Shown: piece by piece, positions 28,314 through 39,037 of the stretch
Numbering within the stretch: position 1 is the stretch's first letter
Layout: every line of letters starts with the position of its first letter
NCBI RefSeq assembly: GCF_007679965.1
Contig: NZ_VEHL01000003.1
Location: 496,001 to 560,000 of the forward strand
From: Bordetella genomosp. 13
Lineage (GTDB): Bacteria; Pseudomonadota; Gammaproteobacteria; Burkholderiales; Burkholderiaceae_B
Length of the DNA: 64,000 nucleotides
Direction: 5' to 3'
Position numbers and translations under genes: made by a program
The notes under the pieces: generated by a model
What the model was told of the DNA's origin: nothing
The model's database searches: none
The model's input: only the letters and a program-made list of their open reading frames with translations

Positions 28314-28508
28314 ATGCCTATCGAACGCGATGCACGTCTCTGGCAGCGCCTGGGTGCCTGCCTGCTGCTGGGAATGACCCTGGCGCTGTCCGCCTGCGGC
28401 GGCGACCACGACTCCGACGACAGCGGCAACGGCCCGGGCGGCGGCGACACCCCGACCGAACCCGGCAACCCGCCCGCCGAACAGCCGCAGCTGCGCTGCG
28501 CGCCCTGA
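28314..28508 (+). CDS. Small lipoprotein of unknown function
   Basis: A 64-residue protein with a signal peptide and lipobox LSAC (Cys28), followed by only 37 mature residues. These are rich in Gly, Asp, Pro and Glu (CGGDHDSDDSGNGPGGGDTP). ATG at 28314 has GAGAGAG about 7-9 bases upstream. The mature part resembles the tether of the larger lipoprotein upstream, so it could be a truncated relative or a real small lipoprotein. It sits between that gene and the phospholipase C gene, with 38 and 34 base gaps, in a likely operon. Confidence 0.65.
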   Translation: MPIERDARLWQRLGACLLLGMTLALSACGGDHDSDDSGNGPGGGDTPTEPGNPPAEQPQLRCAP

Positions 28509-28542
28509 TCCCGGCACGACGACCCACCAGGAAACTTCCGAC

Positions 28543-30726
28543 ATGTCCCAACACGACGATTCCTTCGGCCCGGCCAGCGCCGGCAAGCGCCGCTTCCTGC
28601 GCAACACCGCACTGGCCGCGGGCGGCATGACCGCGCTGTCGCTGTTCCCGCCGAGCATCCGCCGCGCGCTGGCCATCCCCGCCAACAACCGCACCGGCAC
28701 CATCAACGACGTCGAACACGTCGTGGTCCTGATGCAGGAGAACCGCTCCTTCGACAATTACTTCGGCACGCTCAATGGCGTGCGCGGCTTCGGTGACCGC
28801 TTCACCATTCCGCTGCCGGATGGCCGCAGCGTCTGGGAGCAGTCCAACGGCACGCGCATCGTGATGCCGTACCACCTGGACAGCAGCGTCGGCAACGCGC
28901 AGCGCGTCAGCGGCACGCCGCACGACTACGTCGATGCCCACCAGGCCTGGGGCAGCGGCCGCCTGCAGCAATGGCCACGCTACAAGAACAACCAGTCGAT
29001 GGGCTATTACCGCGAGGCCGAGCTAGGCTTCCAGTTCGCGCTGGCCAACGCCTTCACCCTGTGCGACGCCTACCACTGTTCCACGCACGGCGGCACCAAC
29101 ACCAACCGCCTGTTCCTGTGGACCGGCACCAACGACCCCACCGGCCGGGGCAACGGACCGTCCACGCGCAACCAGTGGGATGGCCTGGAGGCCTCCACCA
29201 CCGGCTGGAACTGGACGACGTATCCCGAGCGGCTGCAGGAGGCGGGCGTGAGCTGGAAGGTCTACCAGAACCTGCCCGACAACTTCACCGACAATTCGCT
29301 GGCGGGCTTCCAGAAGTTCCGTCGTGCGAACGAGGCGGCCGGCAACGGCCCCGACGGCGCGCCGTATCCCGCATGGACGCCGGCCGTGGACGCGTCCATT
29401 CCGTTGTACAAGGGCGTGGCCAACACCATGCCCGACGCCGGCATGCTGCAGGCGCTGCGCGACGACGCGGCCAACGGCTCGCTGCCGCAGGTGTCGTGGA
29501 TCGTGGCCCCGGCCACGTATTCCGAGCACCCCGGACCGTCCAGCCCCATCCAGGGCGCCTGGTACATCCAGCAGGTGCTGGACGCGCTCACGGCCAACCC
29601 GGAGGTCTGGAGCAAGACCGTGCTGTTCATCAATTTCGACGAGAACGACGGTTTCTTCGATCATGTCCCGCCGCCCGCGGCGCCGTCGTACAACGAGGAC
29701 GGCACGCTGGCCGGCGCTTCCACGGTGGACACGCTGGCCGACCACCACACGGTGGCCTCGGCGCAGGACGCCGCGGACAACCAGGTCTACGGCCCCGGCC
29801 CGCGCGTGCCCATGTACGTGGTCTCGCCGTGGAGCCGTGGCGGGTGGGTGAATTCCCAGGCCTTCGACCACACCTCGGTGCTGCGCTTCCTGGAAGCCCG
29901 CTTCGGCGTGAAGGAAGAGAACATCAGCCCGTGGCGCCGCGTCGTGCTGGGCGACCTGACCTCGGCCTTCAACTTCGCCAACCCGAACGATGAAGCGCTG
30001 CCCGACCTGACGCTGCTGACCAAGGCGCAGGCCGACGGCGTGCGCGCCGCGCAGGGCGCGCTGGCGCAGGTGCCGGTGCCGGCCGAGGCCGCCCAGTCGC
30101 GTCCGACCCAGTCCACCGGCATGCGCTTCTCGCGGCCGCTGCCCTACGAACTGCACACCAGCGGCCGGGCCGACGTGTCGGGCATGAAGATGTGGCTGAT
30201 CTTCTCCAACACCGGCGCCGCGGGCGCAGTGTTCCATGTGTACGACCGCCTGCACCTGGACCGTGTGCCGCGCCGCTACACGGTCGAGCCGGGCAAGCAG
30301 CTGGACGACAGCTGGAACGTGGTGGACGACGCCGGCGCCTACGACCTGTGGGTGCTGGGGCCCAACGGCTTCCATCGCCATTTCAAGGGCAATGTGAACA
30401 CCTTGCGCGCCGCCGGCGCGGCCGTGCCCGAGATCCGCGTCTGCTACGACGTGGCCAACGGCGACGTGTACGTCACCTTCATGAACACGGGCGACGCGGC
30501 CTGCACGTTCGACATCGTGCCCAACGCCTACTACACGGCGGGCGCGAACTGGAGCGTGGCCGTGGACGCGCAGGGCAGGGCCGAGCAGCACTGGCCGCTG
30601 CAGTCCAGCGGCAGCTGGTACGACTTCACCGTGAAGGTGCGCGGCGACGCCGGCTACGAGCGCCGCTACGCCGGCCGCGTGGAGACGGGCAAGCCCTCGG
30701 TCAGCGACCCGGCGATGGGACGCTGA
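28543..30726 (+). CDS. Tat-exported phospholipase C (phosphocholine-specific, PlcH/PlcN family)
   Basis: A 727-residue secreted hydrolase. The N-terminus has a twin-arginine signal (GKRRFLRNTALAAGG, Arg16-Arg17), cut near RRALA. The catalytic phosphoesterase domain starts with VEHVVVLMQENRSFDNYFGT and continues with DAYHCSTHGGTNTNRLFLWT, FINFDENDGFFDHVPPPA and GPGPRVPMYVVSPWSRGG. Two C-terminal domains of the DUF756 type follow (about residues 525-715). Length and layout match Pseudomonas PlcN/PlcH, which leave the cell by Tat followed by the T2SS. The adjacent T2SS cluster fits that route. It probably releases phosphocholine from phosphatidylcholine or sphingomyelin. A terminator follows. 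Confidence 0.93.
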   Translation: MSQHDDSFGPASAGKRRFLRNTALAAGGMTALSLFPPSIRRALAIPANNRTGTINDVEHVVVLMQENRSFDNYFGTLNGVRGFGDRFTIPLPDGRSVWEQSNGTRIVMPYHLDSSVGNAQRVSGTPHDYVDAHQAWGSGRLQQWPRYKNNQSMGYYREAELGFQFALANAFTLCDAYHCSTHGGTNTNRLFLWTGTNDPTGRGNGPSTRNQWDGLEASTTGWNWTTYPERLQEAGVSWKVYQNLPDNFTDNSLAGFQKFRRANEAAGNGPDGAPYPAWTPAVDASIPLYKGVANTMPDAGMLQALRDDAANGSLPQVSWIVAPATYSEHPGPSSPIQGAWYIQQVLDALTANPEVWSKTVLFINFDENDGFFDHVPPPAAPSYNEDGTLAGASTVDTLADHHTVASAQDAADNQVYGPGPRVPMYVVSPWSRGGWVNSQAFDHTSVLRFLEARFGVKEENISPWRRVVLGDLTSAFNFANPNDEALPDLTLLTKAQADGVRAAQGALAQVPVPAEAAQSRPTQSTGMRFSRPLPYELHTSGRADVSGMKMWLIFSNTGAAGAVFHVYDRLHLDRVPRRYTVEPGKQLDDSWNVVDDAGAYDLWVLGPNGFHRHFKGNVNTLRAAGAAVPEIRVCYDVANGDVYVTFMNTGDAACTFDIVPNAYYTAGANWSVAVDAQGRAEQHWPLQSSGSWYDFTVKVRGDAGYERRYAGRVETGKPSVSDPAMGR

Positions 30727-30816
30727 CGTAGCGATCCCGGCGCCTTGCGCCGCATCCGCCCCCATCAGGGCGCGGCAGGGCGGGCGACGGTACCAGTACG
30801 GCGACGGGTGCAGGGT

Positions 30817-30845
30817 GGGGCCTCGGCAGAGGCGCCCGCCTTTTT
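30817..30845 (+). terminator. Rho-independent terminator after the phospholipase C gene
   Basis: A stem of GGGCCTC (30818-30824) and GAGGCGCCC (30829-30837, one bulge) closes a GGCA loop, followed by GCC and a run of five T at 30841-30845. It overlaps the stop codon of the convergent LysR gene. Confidence 0.75.
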
Positions 30846-31759
30846 CATGGTGCGCCCGGTGGTTCCGCGCCGCCGCCGCGCTTGCGCACCGCCGCGCCCG
30901 CCAGCGCGCAGATCTCGCCGGTGACGGCCTGGCGCGCGTGTTCGCGCCGTTCCAGCATGCCGATGCCGCGCGCGATGGCCCCCAGGTCTTCGGGCAGCGG
31001 CAGCACGCGCAGGTCGGAACTGTGCTGCCAGTTCGCGCCGATCAGCAGCGGCAGCAGGGCCACGCCCACTTCCTGCCGCACCAGCTCCACCAGGGTCTCG
31101 ATGGCGTTCAGTTCCAGGAACTCGTTCACCGACACCCCCAGCCGGCGCAGCACCCGGTCGATCTGCAGCCCGGTGCGCTGGGTCCGGTCGAAACGCAGAA
31201 AGGGATGGGCCGCCAGCACCGCGCGCGCGTCGGCCCCGCGCGCCGAGGCCGGCGCCACCACCACCAGCGGTTCTTCGTACAGCGTCACCCAGCGGGTGCT
31301 GGCCATCTTGCGGCCGGCCTCCACGATGAAGGCGGCGTCCAGCTCGCCCGCCTCGACCTTGCCCGCCAGCTCGCTGGCCTTGCCCGAGAACAGCCGCACG
31401 TCCAGCGCGGGATGGTCGCGCTTCATGCGCGACACCACCTTGGACAGCGTGCCCATGCAGGACACGATGGCGCCGATGGACACCGAGCCGGCCAGTTCGT
31501 CGGGCGCATTGCGCGGCTGGCGCAGGCGGTCGTATAAATCCAGCAGGTGCTTGATCTCCGGCAGCAGCTCGCGCCCGGCGGCGTTCAGCAGCGCCAGCCG
31601 GCCGCTGCGGTCGAACAGTTCGCGGCCCAGTTCGGTCTCCAGGGCGCGCATCTGGAAGCTGACGGCGGCCTGGGTCAGCGCCACCTGTTCGGCCGCCTCG
31701 GAGAACGAACCGTGGTGGGCGACGGCCAGGAAGGTGCGCATGAAACGTATGGTGCTCAT
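30845..31759 (-). CDS. LysR-family regulator of the gamma-glutamyl/peptide operon
   Basis: A 304-residue LysR-type regulator starting at ATG 31759; the frame is open to 31831, but the HTH begins right after the chosen Met: MSTIRFMRTFLAVAHHGSFS, then AAVSFQMRALETELGRELFD. The effector domain contains GSVSIGAIVSCMGTLSKVVS and EVGVALLPLLIG. It is divergent from the gamma-glutamyltransferase-family gene, with a perfect 16-bp palindrome in the shared 138-base gap. It is therefore very likely the local regulator of the downstream transport operon. Confidence 0.92.
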   Translation of the reverse strand: MSTIRFMRTFLAVAHHGSFSEAAEQVALTQAAVSFQMRALETELGRELFDRSGRLALLNAAGRELLPEIKHLLDLYDRLRQPRNAPDELAGSVSIGAIVSCMGTLSKVVSRMKRDHPALDVRLFSGKASELAGKVEAGELDAAFIVEAGRKMASTRWVTLYEEPLVVVAPASARGADARAVLAAHPFLRFDRTQRTGLQIDRVLRRLGVSVNEFLELNAIETLVELVRQEVGVALLPLLIGANWQHSSDLRVLPLPEDLGAIARGIGMLERREHARQAVTGEICALAGAAVRKRGGGAEPPGAP

Positions 31760-31833
31760 CGTCGAAAAACCGGTCTTGCGAAGAAATCCGTCACTGACAA
31801 AAAACTCTTTAATGACGGATAGAAGATTCAAAT

Positions 31834-31849
31834 TGATTTAATTAAATCA
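31834..31849. promoter_or_regulatory. Perfect 16-bp palindrome in the LysR/GGT intergenic region
   Basis: TGATTTAATTAAATCA is fully self-complementary. It lies in the A+T-rich divergent gap, 48 bases before the GGT-family start and 74 bases before the LysR start. This is the expected place for the LysR recognition site. Confidence 0.6.
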
Positions 31850-31897
31850 CGAGAGTAACGTGGCCCGTTTCGCATCGACCTACCGCAGAGCCGCCGC

Positions 31898-33526
31898 ATG
31901 AAATCCTTCGACTGGGCCAACCCCTATCCGTCGTACCGCATCCCGCTGTTCGCCCGCAACGTGGTGTCCACGTCGCATCCCCTGGCCGCGCAGGCGGGCC
32001 TGCGCATGCTGCTCAAGGGCGGCAATGCGGTCGACGCCGCCATCGCCGCGGCGGCCGCCATCACGCTGGTCGAGCCCGTGTCCTGCGGCCTGGGTGGCGA
32101 CTGCTTCGCCATCGTCTGGGACGGCCAGCGCCTGCATGGCCTGAATTCCTCGGGCGTGGCGCCCGCCGCCTGGAACGTCGAGTACTTCAAGCGCAAGTAC
32201 GGCACCGATGCCGCGGGCCTGGCCAATCGCCCCAAGCGCGGCTGGGATTCCGCCACGGTGCCGGGCGTGGTGGCCGGCTGGGCCACGCTGCACGAGAAGC
32301 TGGGCAAGCTGCCGTTCGAACAGCTGTTCGAGCCCGCCATCGAGATCGCCGAGCGCGGCTACGCCGTGCCGCCCGTGGTGGCGCACAAGTGGGCCGCCGC
32401 GGCCGCCGAACTGTCGGGCCAGCCGGGCTACGCCCAGGCCTTCATGCCCAACGGCCACGCGCCCGCAGTGGGCGAGCATTTCCGCTTCAAGGACGCCGCG
32501 TTCGCGCTGCGCCGCATCGCCGAAAGCCGCGGCCGAGATTTCTACGAAGGCGAGCTGGCCGAGCGCATCGCCGCATTCTCCAAGGAACACGGCGGCGCGA
32601 TGACGCTGGACGACCTGCGCAACTACCGCCCCGACTGGGTCGATCCGATCTCCAAGTCGTACCGCGGCTACGAACTGCACGAGATCCCGCCGAACGGGCA
32701 GGGCATCGCCGCGCTGATCGCGCTGGGCATCTGCGAGCGCTTCGACCTGGCCTCGATGCCGGTGGATTCGGTGCAGTCGCAGCACGTGCAGATCGAGGCC
32801 ATGAAGCTGGCTTTCGCCGACCTGTACCGCTACGTGGCCGATCCGCGCAGCATGGAGGTCACGCCCGAGCAGATGTTGGACGACGCCTACCTGGACAGCC
32901 GCGCCAAGCTGATCAGGCTGGACCAGGCCACGCCCTTCCAGGCGGGCCGCCCGCACGCCGGCGGCACCGTCTACCTGACGGCCGCCGACGAGAACGGCAT
33001 GATGATCTCGTTCATCCAGTCCAACTACATGGGCTTCGGCTCGGGCATCGTGGTGCCGGGCACCGGCATCAGCATGCAGAACCGCGGCGTGGGCTTCTCC
33101 ATGGATCCGGCCTCGGCCAACGTGGTCGAAGGCGGCAAGCGCCCGTTCCACACCATCATCCCGGGCTTCCTCACGCAGGGCGGCCGCCCGGTGATGAGCT
33201 TCGGCGTGATGGGCGGCGACATGCAGCCGCAGGGCCACCTGCAGACGGTCGTGCGCATGGTCGACTATCACCAGCAGCCGCAGGCCGCGTGCGATGCGCC
33301 GCGCTGGAAGGTCAACCGCGACTTCACGCTGGACGTCGAAGCCAGCATGAACGCGCAGACGGTGGGCGGCCTGAAGGACCTGGGCCACGGCCTGAAGTCG
33401 GTGGACGATCCCTACATGGACTTCGGCGCGGGCCAGTTCATCTGGCGCATGTCGGCCAACGACAACGAGCACGGTTACGTCGCGGCCAGCGACACCCGCC
33501 GCGACGGCCAGGCGGTCGGATTCTGA
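31898..33526 (+). CDS. Gamma-glutamyltransferase-family hydrolase (cytoplasmic, YwrD-like)
   Basis: A 542-residue N-terminal-nucleophile hydrolase of the GGT family. It opens with VVSTSHPLAAQAGLRMLLKG, GNAVDAAIAAAAAITLVEPV and GLGGDCFAIVWDG. A Thr at 357 (GGTVYLTAADENG) lies at or next to the autoprocessing site, followed by SFIQSNYMGFGSGIVVPGTG. There is no signal peptide, so the enzyme acts in the cytoplasm, unlike periplasmic E. coli Ggt. It leads an operon with a complete peptide-type ABC importer, which suggests hydrolysis of imported gamma-glutamyl compounds (glutathione or similar). Confidence 0.88.
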   Translation: MKSFDWANPYPSYRIPLFARNVVSTSHPLAAQAGLRMLLKGGNAVDAAIAAAAAITLVEPVSCGLGGDCFAIVWDGQRLHGLNSSGVAPAAWNVEYFKRKYGTDAAGLANRPKRGWDSATVPGVVAGWATLHEKLGKLPFEQLFEPAIEIAERGYAVPPVVAHKWAAAAAELSGQPGYAQAFMPNGHAPAVGEHFRFKDAAFALRRIAESRGRDFYEGELAERIAAFSKEHGGAMTLDDLRNYRPDWVDPISKSYRGYELHEIPPNGQGIAALIALGICERFDLASMPVDSVQSQHVQIEAMKLAFADLYRYVADPRSMEVTPEQMLDDAYLDSRAKLIRLDQATPFQAGRPHAGGTVYLTAADENGMMISFIQSNYMGFGSGIVVPGTGISMQNRGVGFSMDPASANVVEGGKRPFHTIIPGFLTQGGRPVMSFGVMGGDMQPQGHLQTVVRMVDYHQQPQAACDAPRWKVNRDFTLDVEASMNAQTVGGLKDLGHGLKSVDDPYMDFGAGQFIWRMSANDNEHGYVAASDTRRDGQAVGF

Positions 33527-33550
33527 TTCTGGATAAAGGGGAAGATCTCA

Positions 33551-35062
33551 ATGATGAAACGTACACGCGCAAGCGTCATCCTGGGCGGCCTGCTGCTGGC
33601 GGCCGCGTCGGGCGCCGCCGTGGCGCAGGAACTGCGCATCGGCCTGCAGGAAGAGGTCGACGTGCTGGATCCGCACCGCGCCCGCACCTACGTCAGCCGG
33701 CTGGTGTTCACCTCGCTTTGCGACAAGCTGGTCGACATCGACGCCAAGCTGCAGTTCGTGCCGCAGCTGGCCACGTCCTGGACCTGGAGTCCGGACAACA
33801 AGGTGCTGACCTTCAAGCTGCGCACCGACGCCACCTTCCATGACGGCAGCAAGTTCGACGCCGCCGCCGCCAAGGCCAACCTGGACCGCGCGCTGACCCT
33901 GCAGGACAGCATGCGCAAGAGCGAGCTGGGCTCGGTCGAGAAGGTCGACGCGCCCGACGCCGAGACCCTGGTGCTGACGCTGAAGGCGCCCGACGCCACG
34001 CTGCTGGCCAACCTGTCCGACCGCGCGGGCATGATGCTGTCGCCCAAGAGCTTCGCCGATGCGGCGTCGGTGGCCCGCACGCCCGTCTGTTCCGGTCCGT
34101 ACAAGTTCGTCGAGCGCATCCAGAACGACCGCATCGTGCTGGACAAGTTCGACAAGTACTACGACGCGAAGGACTTCCACTTCTCGCGCCTGGTGTTTCT
34201 TCCGGTGCCCGACACCACCGTGCGCCTGTCCAACCTGCGCGCCGGCGGCCTGCAGCTGATCGAGCGCGTGAACCCGTCGGACGTGGCCCAGGTCAAGGGC
34301 GACGCCAACCTGAAGTTCGAGTCGGTGGACGGCCTGGGCTTCCAGGAGATCTACTTCAACGTGGGCAACGGCGATCGCGCCAAGAACAGCGCCTTCAAGG
34401 ACGCCCGCGTCCGCCGCGCGCTGGAACTGTCCATCGACCGCAACGCCATCAACGAAGTGATCGGCGCCGGCATCTACACTCCCGCCAACCAGCCGTTCCC
34501 GCCGGCCAGCCCCTATCACAGCGACAAGCCGGTGCCCCAGCGCGACGTGGCCAAGGCCAAAGCCCTGCTGAAGGAAGCCGGCCTGACCACGGTCAAGGCC
34601 GAGCTGTCCTATGGCAACAACACCACGACGGCGGCCATCGCCGAGATGGTCCAGGCCATGGCGGCCGAATCGGGCATCCAGCTCAGCCTGCGTCCCACCG
34701 ACTACGCCGCGCTGCTGGCGGGCAACCTGCAGGGCAACTTCGAGGCCTCGATCCGCGGCTGGTCCGGCCGCGTCGACCCGGACGGCAACATCTACTCCTT
34801 CGTCACGGCCAAGGGCTCGCTGAACGACGGCAAGTACGACAATCCCGCCGTGGACAAGCTGCTGAACGACGCCCGCCAGGTGCCCGACCAGGTCAAGCGC
34901 AAGGCCTTGTACGACCAGGCCGAGGCCATCCTCGACAAGGACATGCGCAATTTCTACCTGTACTACCAGCCCTGGCCCTTCGCCATGAGCAAGAAGCTGC
35001 AAGGTTTCAAGCCCTACGCTGACGGCATGATCCGCCTGAAGGGCGTGACCCTGGCAAAATAA
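33551..35062 (+). CDS. Peptide/glutathione-type ABC transporter substrate-binding protein
   Basis: A 503-residue family 5 solute-binding protein (DppA/GsiB class). It has a signal peptide (MMKRTRASVILGGLLLAAAS, cut after AVAQ). The text ELRIGLQEEVDVLDPHRAR, LTFKLRTDATFHDGSKFDAA and FKDARVRRALELSIDRNAIN is diagnostic of the family. A second ATG at 33554 is possible; AAAGGGGAAG precedes by about 6-15 bases. It lies 24 bases after the GGT-family gene, and a strong hairpin follows before the permease genes. Confidence 0.93.
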   Translation: MMKRTRASVILGGLLLAAASGAAVAQELRIGLQEEVDVLDPHRARTYVSRLVFTSLCDKLVDIDAKLQFVPQLATSWTWSPDNKVLTFKLRTDATFHDGSKFDAAAAKANLDRALTLQDSMRKSELGSVEKVDAPDAETLVLTLKAPDATLLANLSDRAGMMLSPKSFADAASVARTPVCSGPYKFVERIQNDRIVLDKFDKYYDAKDFHFSRLVFLPVPDTTVRLSNLRAGGLQLIERVNPSDVAQVKGDANLKFESVDGLGFQEIYFNVGNGDRAKNSAFKDARVRRALELSIDRNAINEVIGAGIYTPANQPFPPASPYHSDKPVPQRDVAKAKALLKEAGLTTVKAELSYGNNTTTAAIAEMVQAMAAESGIQLSLRPTDYAALLAGNLQGNFEASIRGWSGRVDPDGNIYSFVTAKGSLNDGKYDNPAVDKLLNDARQVPDQVKRKALYDQAEAILDKDMRNFYLYYQPWPFAMSKKLQGFKPYADGMIRLKGVTLAK

Positions 35063-35074
35063 CGCTCCGCGCCG

Positions 35075-35117
35075 CGGGCCGGGTGTTCCAGGCGGGTATC
35101 CGCCCTGGCGCGGCCCG
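35075..35117 (+). other. Intercistronic hairpin between binding-protein and permease genes
   Basis: The outer stem pairs CGGGCCG (35075-35081) with CGGCCCG (35111-35117). The inner stem pairs CCAGGCGG (35088-35095) with CCGCCCTGG (35100-35108, one bulge). There is no T-tract, so it is more likely an RNA-stabilising or attenuating structure than a full terminator. It would keep binding-protein mRNA more abundant than permease mRNA. Confidence 0.6.
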
Positions 35118-35204
35118 GTCGGCGGTGACGCGGCGTGTGCTGCGGCGGCGTCGGCCTCGTCCCTCGGGACGAGCCGAGCCGTCTTCATTTTCTCGGTTTC
35201 ATCT

Positions 35205-36149
35205 ATGCTAAGACTCATACTGCGCCGCGTGGTCGTCGCCATCCCGACCCTAGTGCTGGTGTCGATGCTCGTCTTCATGCTGCAGAAGATCCTGCCTGGC
35301 GATCCCGTGCTGACGCTGGCGGGGGAAGAGCGCGACCCGGCCGTGCTCGACTACCTGCGCGACAAATACCACCTGAACGATCCGCTGCCCGTGCAGTACG
35401 GCGCCTGGGTGACCCAGGTGCTGCAGGGCGACCTGGGCAAGTCGCTGCGCACCGACGTGCCCGTGTCGCAGCTGATCACGCAGAAGCTGCCCGTCACGCT
35501 GCAGCTGGCGGTCATGGCCATGTTCTTCGCCGTGCTCATCGGCATACCCATGGGCATCATCGCGGCGGTGCGCAAGGGCACGGCCGTCGAGATGGGGGCC
35601 AACGTGGCGGCGCTGTCCGGCATGTCCATCCCGAACTTCTGGCTGGGCATCATCCTGATCATGGTGGTGTCGGTGCAGTGGCAACTGCTGCCGGCCTCCG
35701 GCTACGTGTCGCCGGCCGAAGACCTGTGGCTGTCCATCAAGACGCTGCTGATGCCCTCGCTGGTGCTGTCCACGGCGATCGCCGCCTACCTGATGCGGCA
35801 CACGCGGTCGTCCATGCTGGAAGCGCTCAGCGCCGACTACGTGCGCACCGCGCGCGCCAAGGGCGTCTCGCCCCGCAAGGTGGTGCTGCGCCACGCGCTG
35901 CGCAACGCGCTGATGCCCATCGTCACGCTGGTCACGCTGCTGTTCGGCGAACTGCTGGCCGGCGCCGTGCTCACCGAGCAGGTCTTCACCATCCCGGGCT
36001 TCGGCAAGCTGATCGTCGACGCCGTCTTCAATCGCGACTACGCGGTGGTGCAGGGCGTGGTCCTGTGCGTCGCCGTGGGCTTCATCATCATGAATCTGCT
36101 GGCCGACGTGCTGTACATCCTGGTCAATCCCCGCCTGAGGCACGCATGA
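35205..36149 (+). CDS. Peptide-type ABC transporter permease (DppB/GsiC class)
   Basis: A 314-residue inner-membrane protein. It starts MLRLILRRVVVAIPTLVLVS and has the DppB signature segments LGKSLRTDVPVSQLITQKLP and the EAA loop YVRTARAKGVSPRKVVLRHA. It ends [18 protein letters not shown]. About six membrane helices are present. Its stop overlaps the next permease start (ATGA). A 142-base gap with a hairpin separates it from the binding-protein gene. Confidence 0.94.
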   Translation: MLRLILRRVVVAIPTLVLVSMLVFMLQKILPGDPVLTLAGEERDPAVLDYLRDKYHLNDPLPVQYGAWVTQVLQGDLGKSLRTDVPVSQLITQKLPVTLQLAVMAMFFAVLIGIPMGIIAAVRKGTAVEMGANVAALSGMSIPNFWLGIILIMVVSVQWQLLPASGYVSPAEDLWLSIKTLLMPSLVLSTAIAAYLMRHTRSSMLEALSADYVRTARAKGVSPRKVVLRHALRNALMPIVTLVTLLFGELLAGAVLTEQVFTIPGFGKLIVDAVFNRDYAVVQGVVLCVAVGFIIMNLLADVLYILVNPRLRHA

Positions 36150-37021
36150 GTACGATCAACGCAACGGCGACCGCCGTTCCGCCGCGCGCCGGCAACCGCG
36201 CCTGGGGCAAGTTCCGCCGCAACCGCGTCGCCATGCTGGGCGCCGTGATCGTGCTGCTGTTCGTGGCGATGGCGCTGTTCGCCCCGCTGCTGGCCAACCA
36301 CGATCCCTTCCAGACCAGCTTCATGACCATCCGCAAGGCGCCGTCGGCGTCGTTCTGGCTGGGCACCGACGAGCTGGGCCGCGACATCTACTCCCGCCTG
36401 ATGTACGGCGCGCGCGCCTCGCTGATGGCGGGCCTGGTGTCCGTCATCATCGCCCTGATCGTCGGCGTGCCGTTCGGCCTGGCCGCCGGCTACTTCGGCG
36501 GCTGGACGGACAGCATCGTGTCGCGCTGCACCGAGGCGCTGCTGGCCATCCCGTTCCTGATCCTGGCGATCGCGCTGGCCGCCTTCCTCGGGCCCAGCCT
36601 GATCAACGCGATGATCGCCATCGGCGTATCGGCCGCGCCCAAGTTCATCCGGATCACGCGCGGGCAGGTGCTGGCGGTGAAGAACGAGGACTACGTGCAG
36701 AGCGCCCGGGCGCTGGGGGCCTCCGACCTGCGCATCATTGGCCGGCACATCCTGCCCAACGTGATGCCGCCGCTCATCGTGCAGGCCACCATCACCATCG
36801 CCACGGCCATCATCGCCGAGGCCAGCCTGTCGTTCCTGGGCCTGGGCCTGCAGCCGCCCAACCCGTCGTGGGGCTCGATGCTCAACACGGCCAAGAACTT
36901 CATGACGCAGGCGCCGTGGATGTCGATCTTCCCGGGGTCGGCGATCTTCCTGGCGGTGCTCGGATTCAACCTGCTGGGCGACGGGCTGCGTGACGCCCTC
37001 GACCCGCGCCAGGAGAAGTAA
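36146..37021 (+). CDS. Peptide-type ABC transporter permease (DppC/GsiD class)
   Basis: A 291-residue permease starting at ATG 36146, within an ATGA overlap. It has a cytoplasmic N-terminus ([20 protein letters not shown]) and a periplasmic loop ending in [20 protein letters not shown], the hallmark of DppC-type subunits. The EAA loop is [20 protein letters not shown] and it ends [15 protein letters not shown]. It forms a heterodimeric channel with the preceding gene product. Confidence 0.94.
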   Translation: MSTINATATAVPPRAGNRAWGKFRRNRVAMLGAVIVLLFVAMALFAPLLANHDPFQTSFMTIRKAPSASFWLGTDELGRDIYSRLMYGARASLMAGLVSVIIALIVGVPFGLAAGYFGGWTDSIVSRCTEALLAIPFLILAIALAAFLGPSLINAMIAIGVSAAPKFIRITRGQVLAVKNEDYVQSARALGASDLRIIGRHILPNVMPPLIVQATITIATAIIAEASLSFLGLGLQPPNPSWGSMLNTAKNFMTQAPWMSIFPGSAIFLAVLGFNLLGDGLRDALDPRQEK

Positions 37022-37026
37022 GCAAG

Positions 37027-38913
<1,887 letters not shown>

Positions 38914-38951
38914 TCGGCCAGGGCCTGTCGACCTGACGGATGGCGGGCCCG

Positions 38952-38970
38952 GGCCGCAAGACATGCGGCC
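38952..38970. other. Small perfect hairpin after the ABC operon
   Basis: GGCCGCA (38952-38958) and TGCGGCC (38964-38970) pair around a five-base loop, about 40 bases after the ATPase stop and between convergent genes. It has no T-run, so it would be a weak terminator at best. Confidence 0.35.
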
Positions 38971-39037
38971 GTCCCCGCGCCGCCGGTTGCGATTCGCCCG
39001 AACGAAGACCGAGCCGCTGCGCCGTTGTCGCGGCCGC

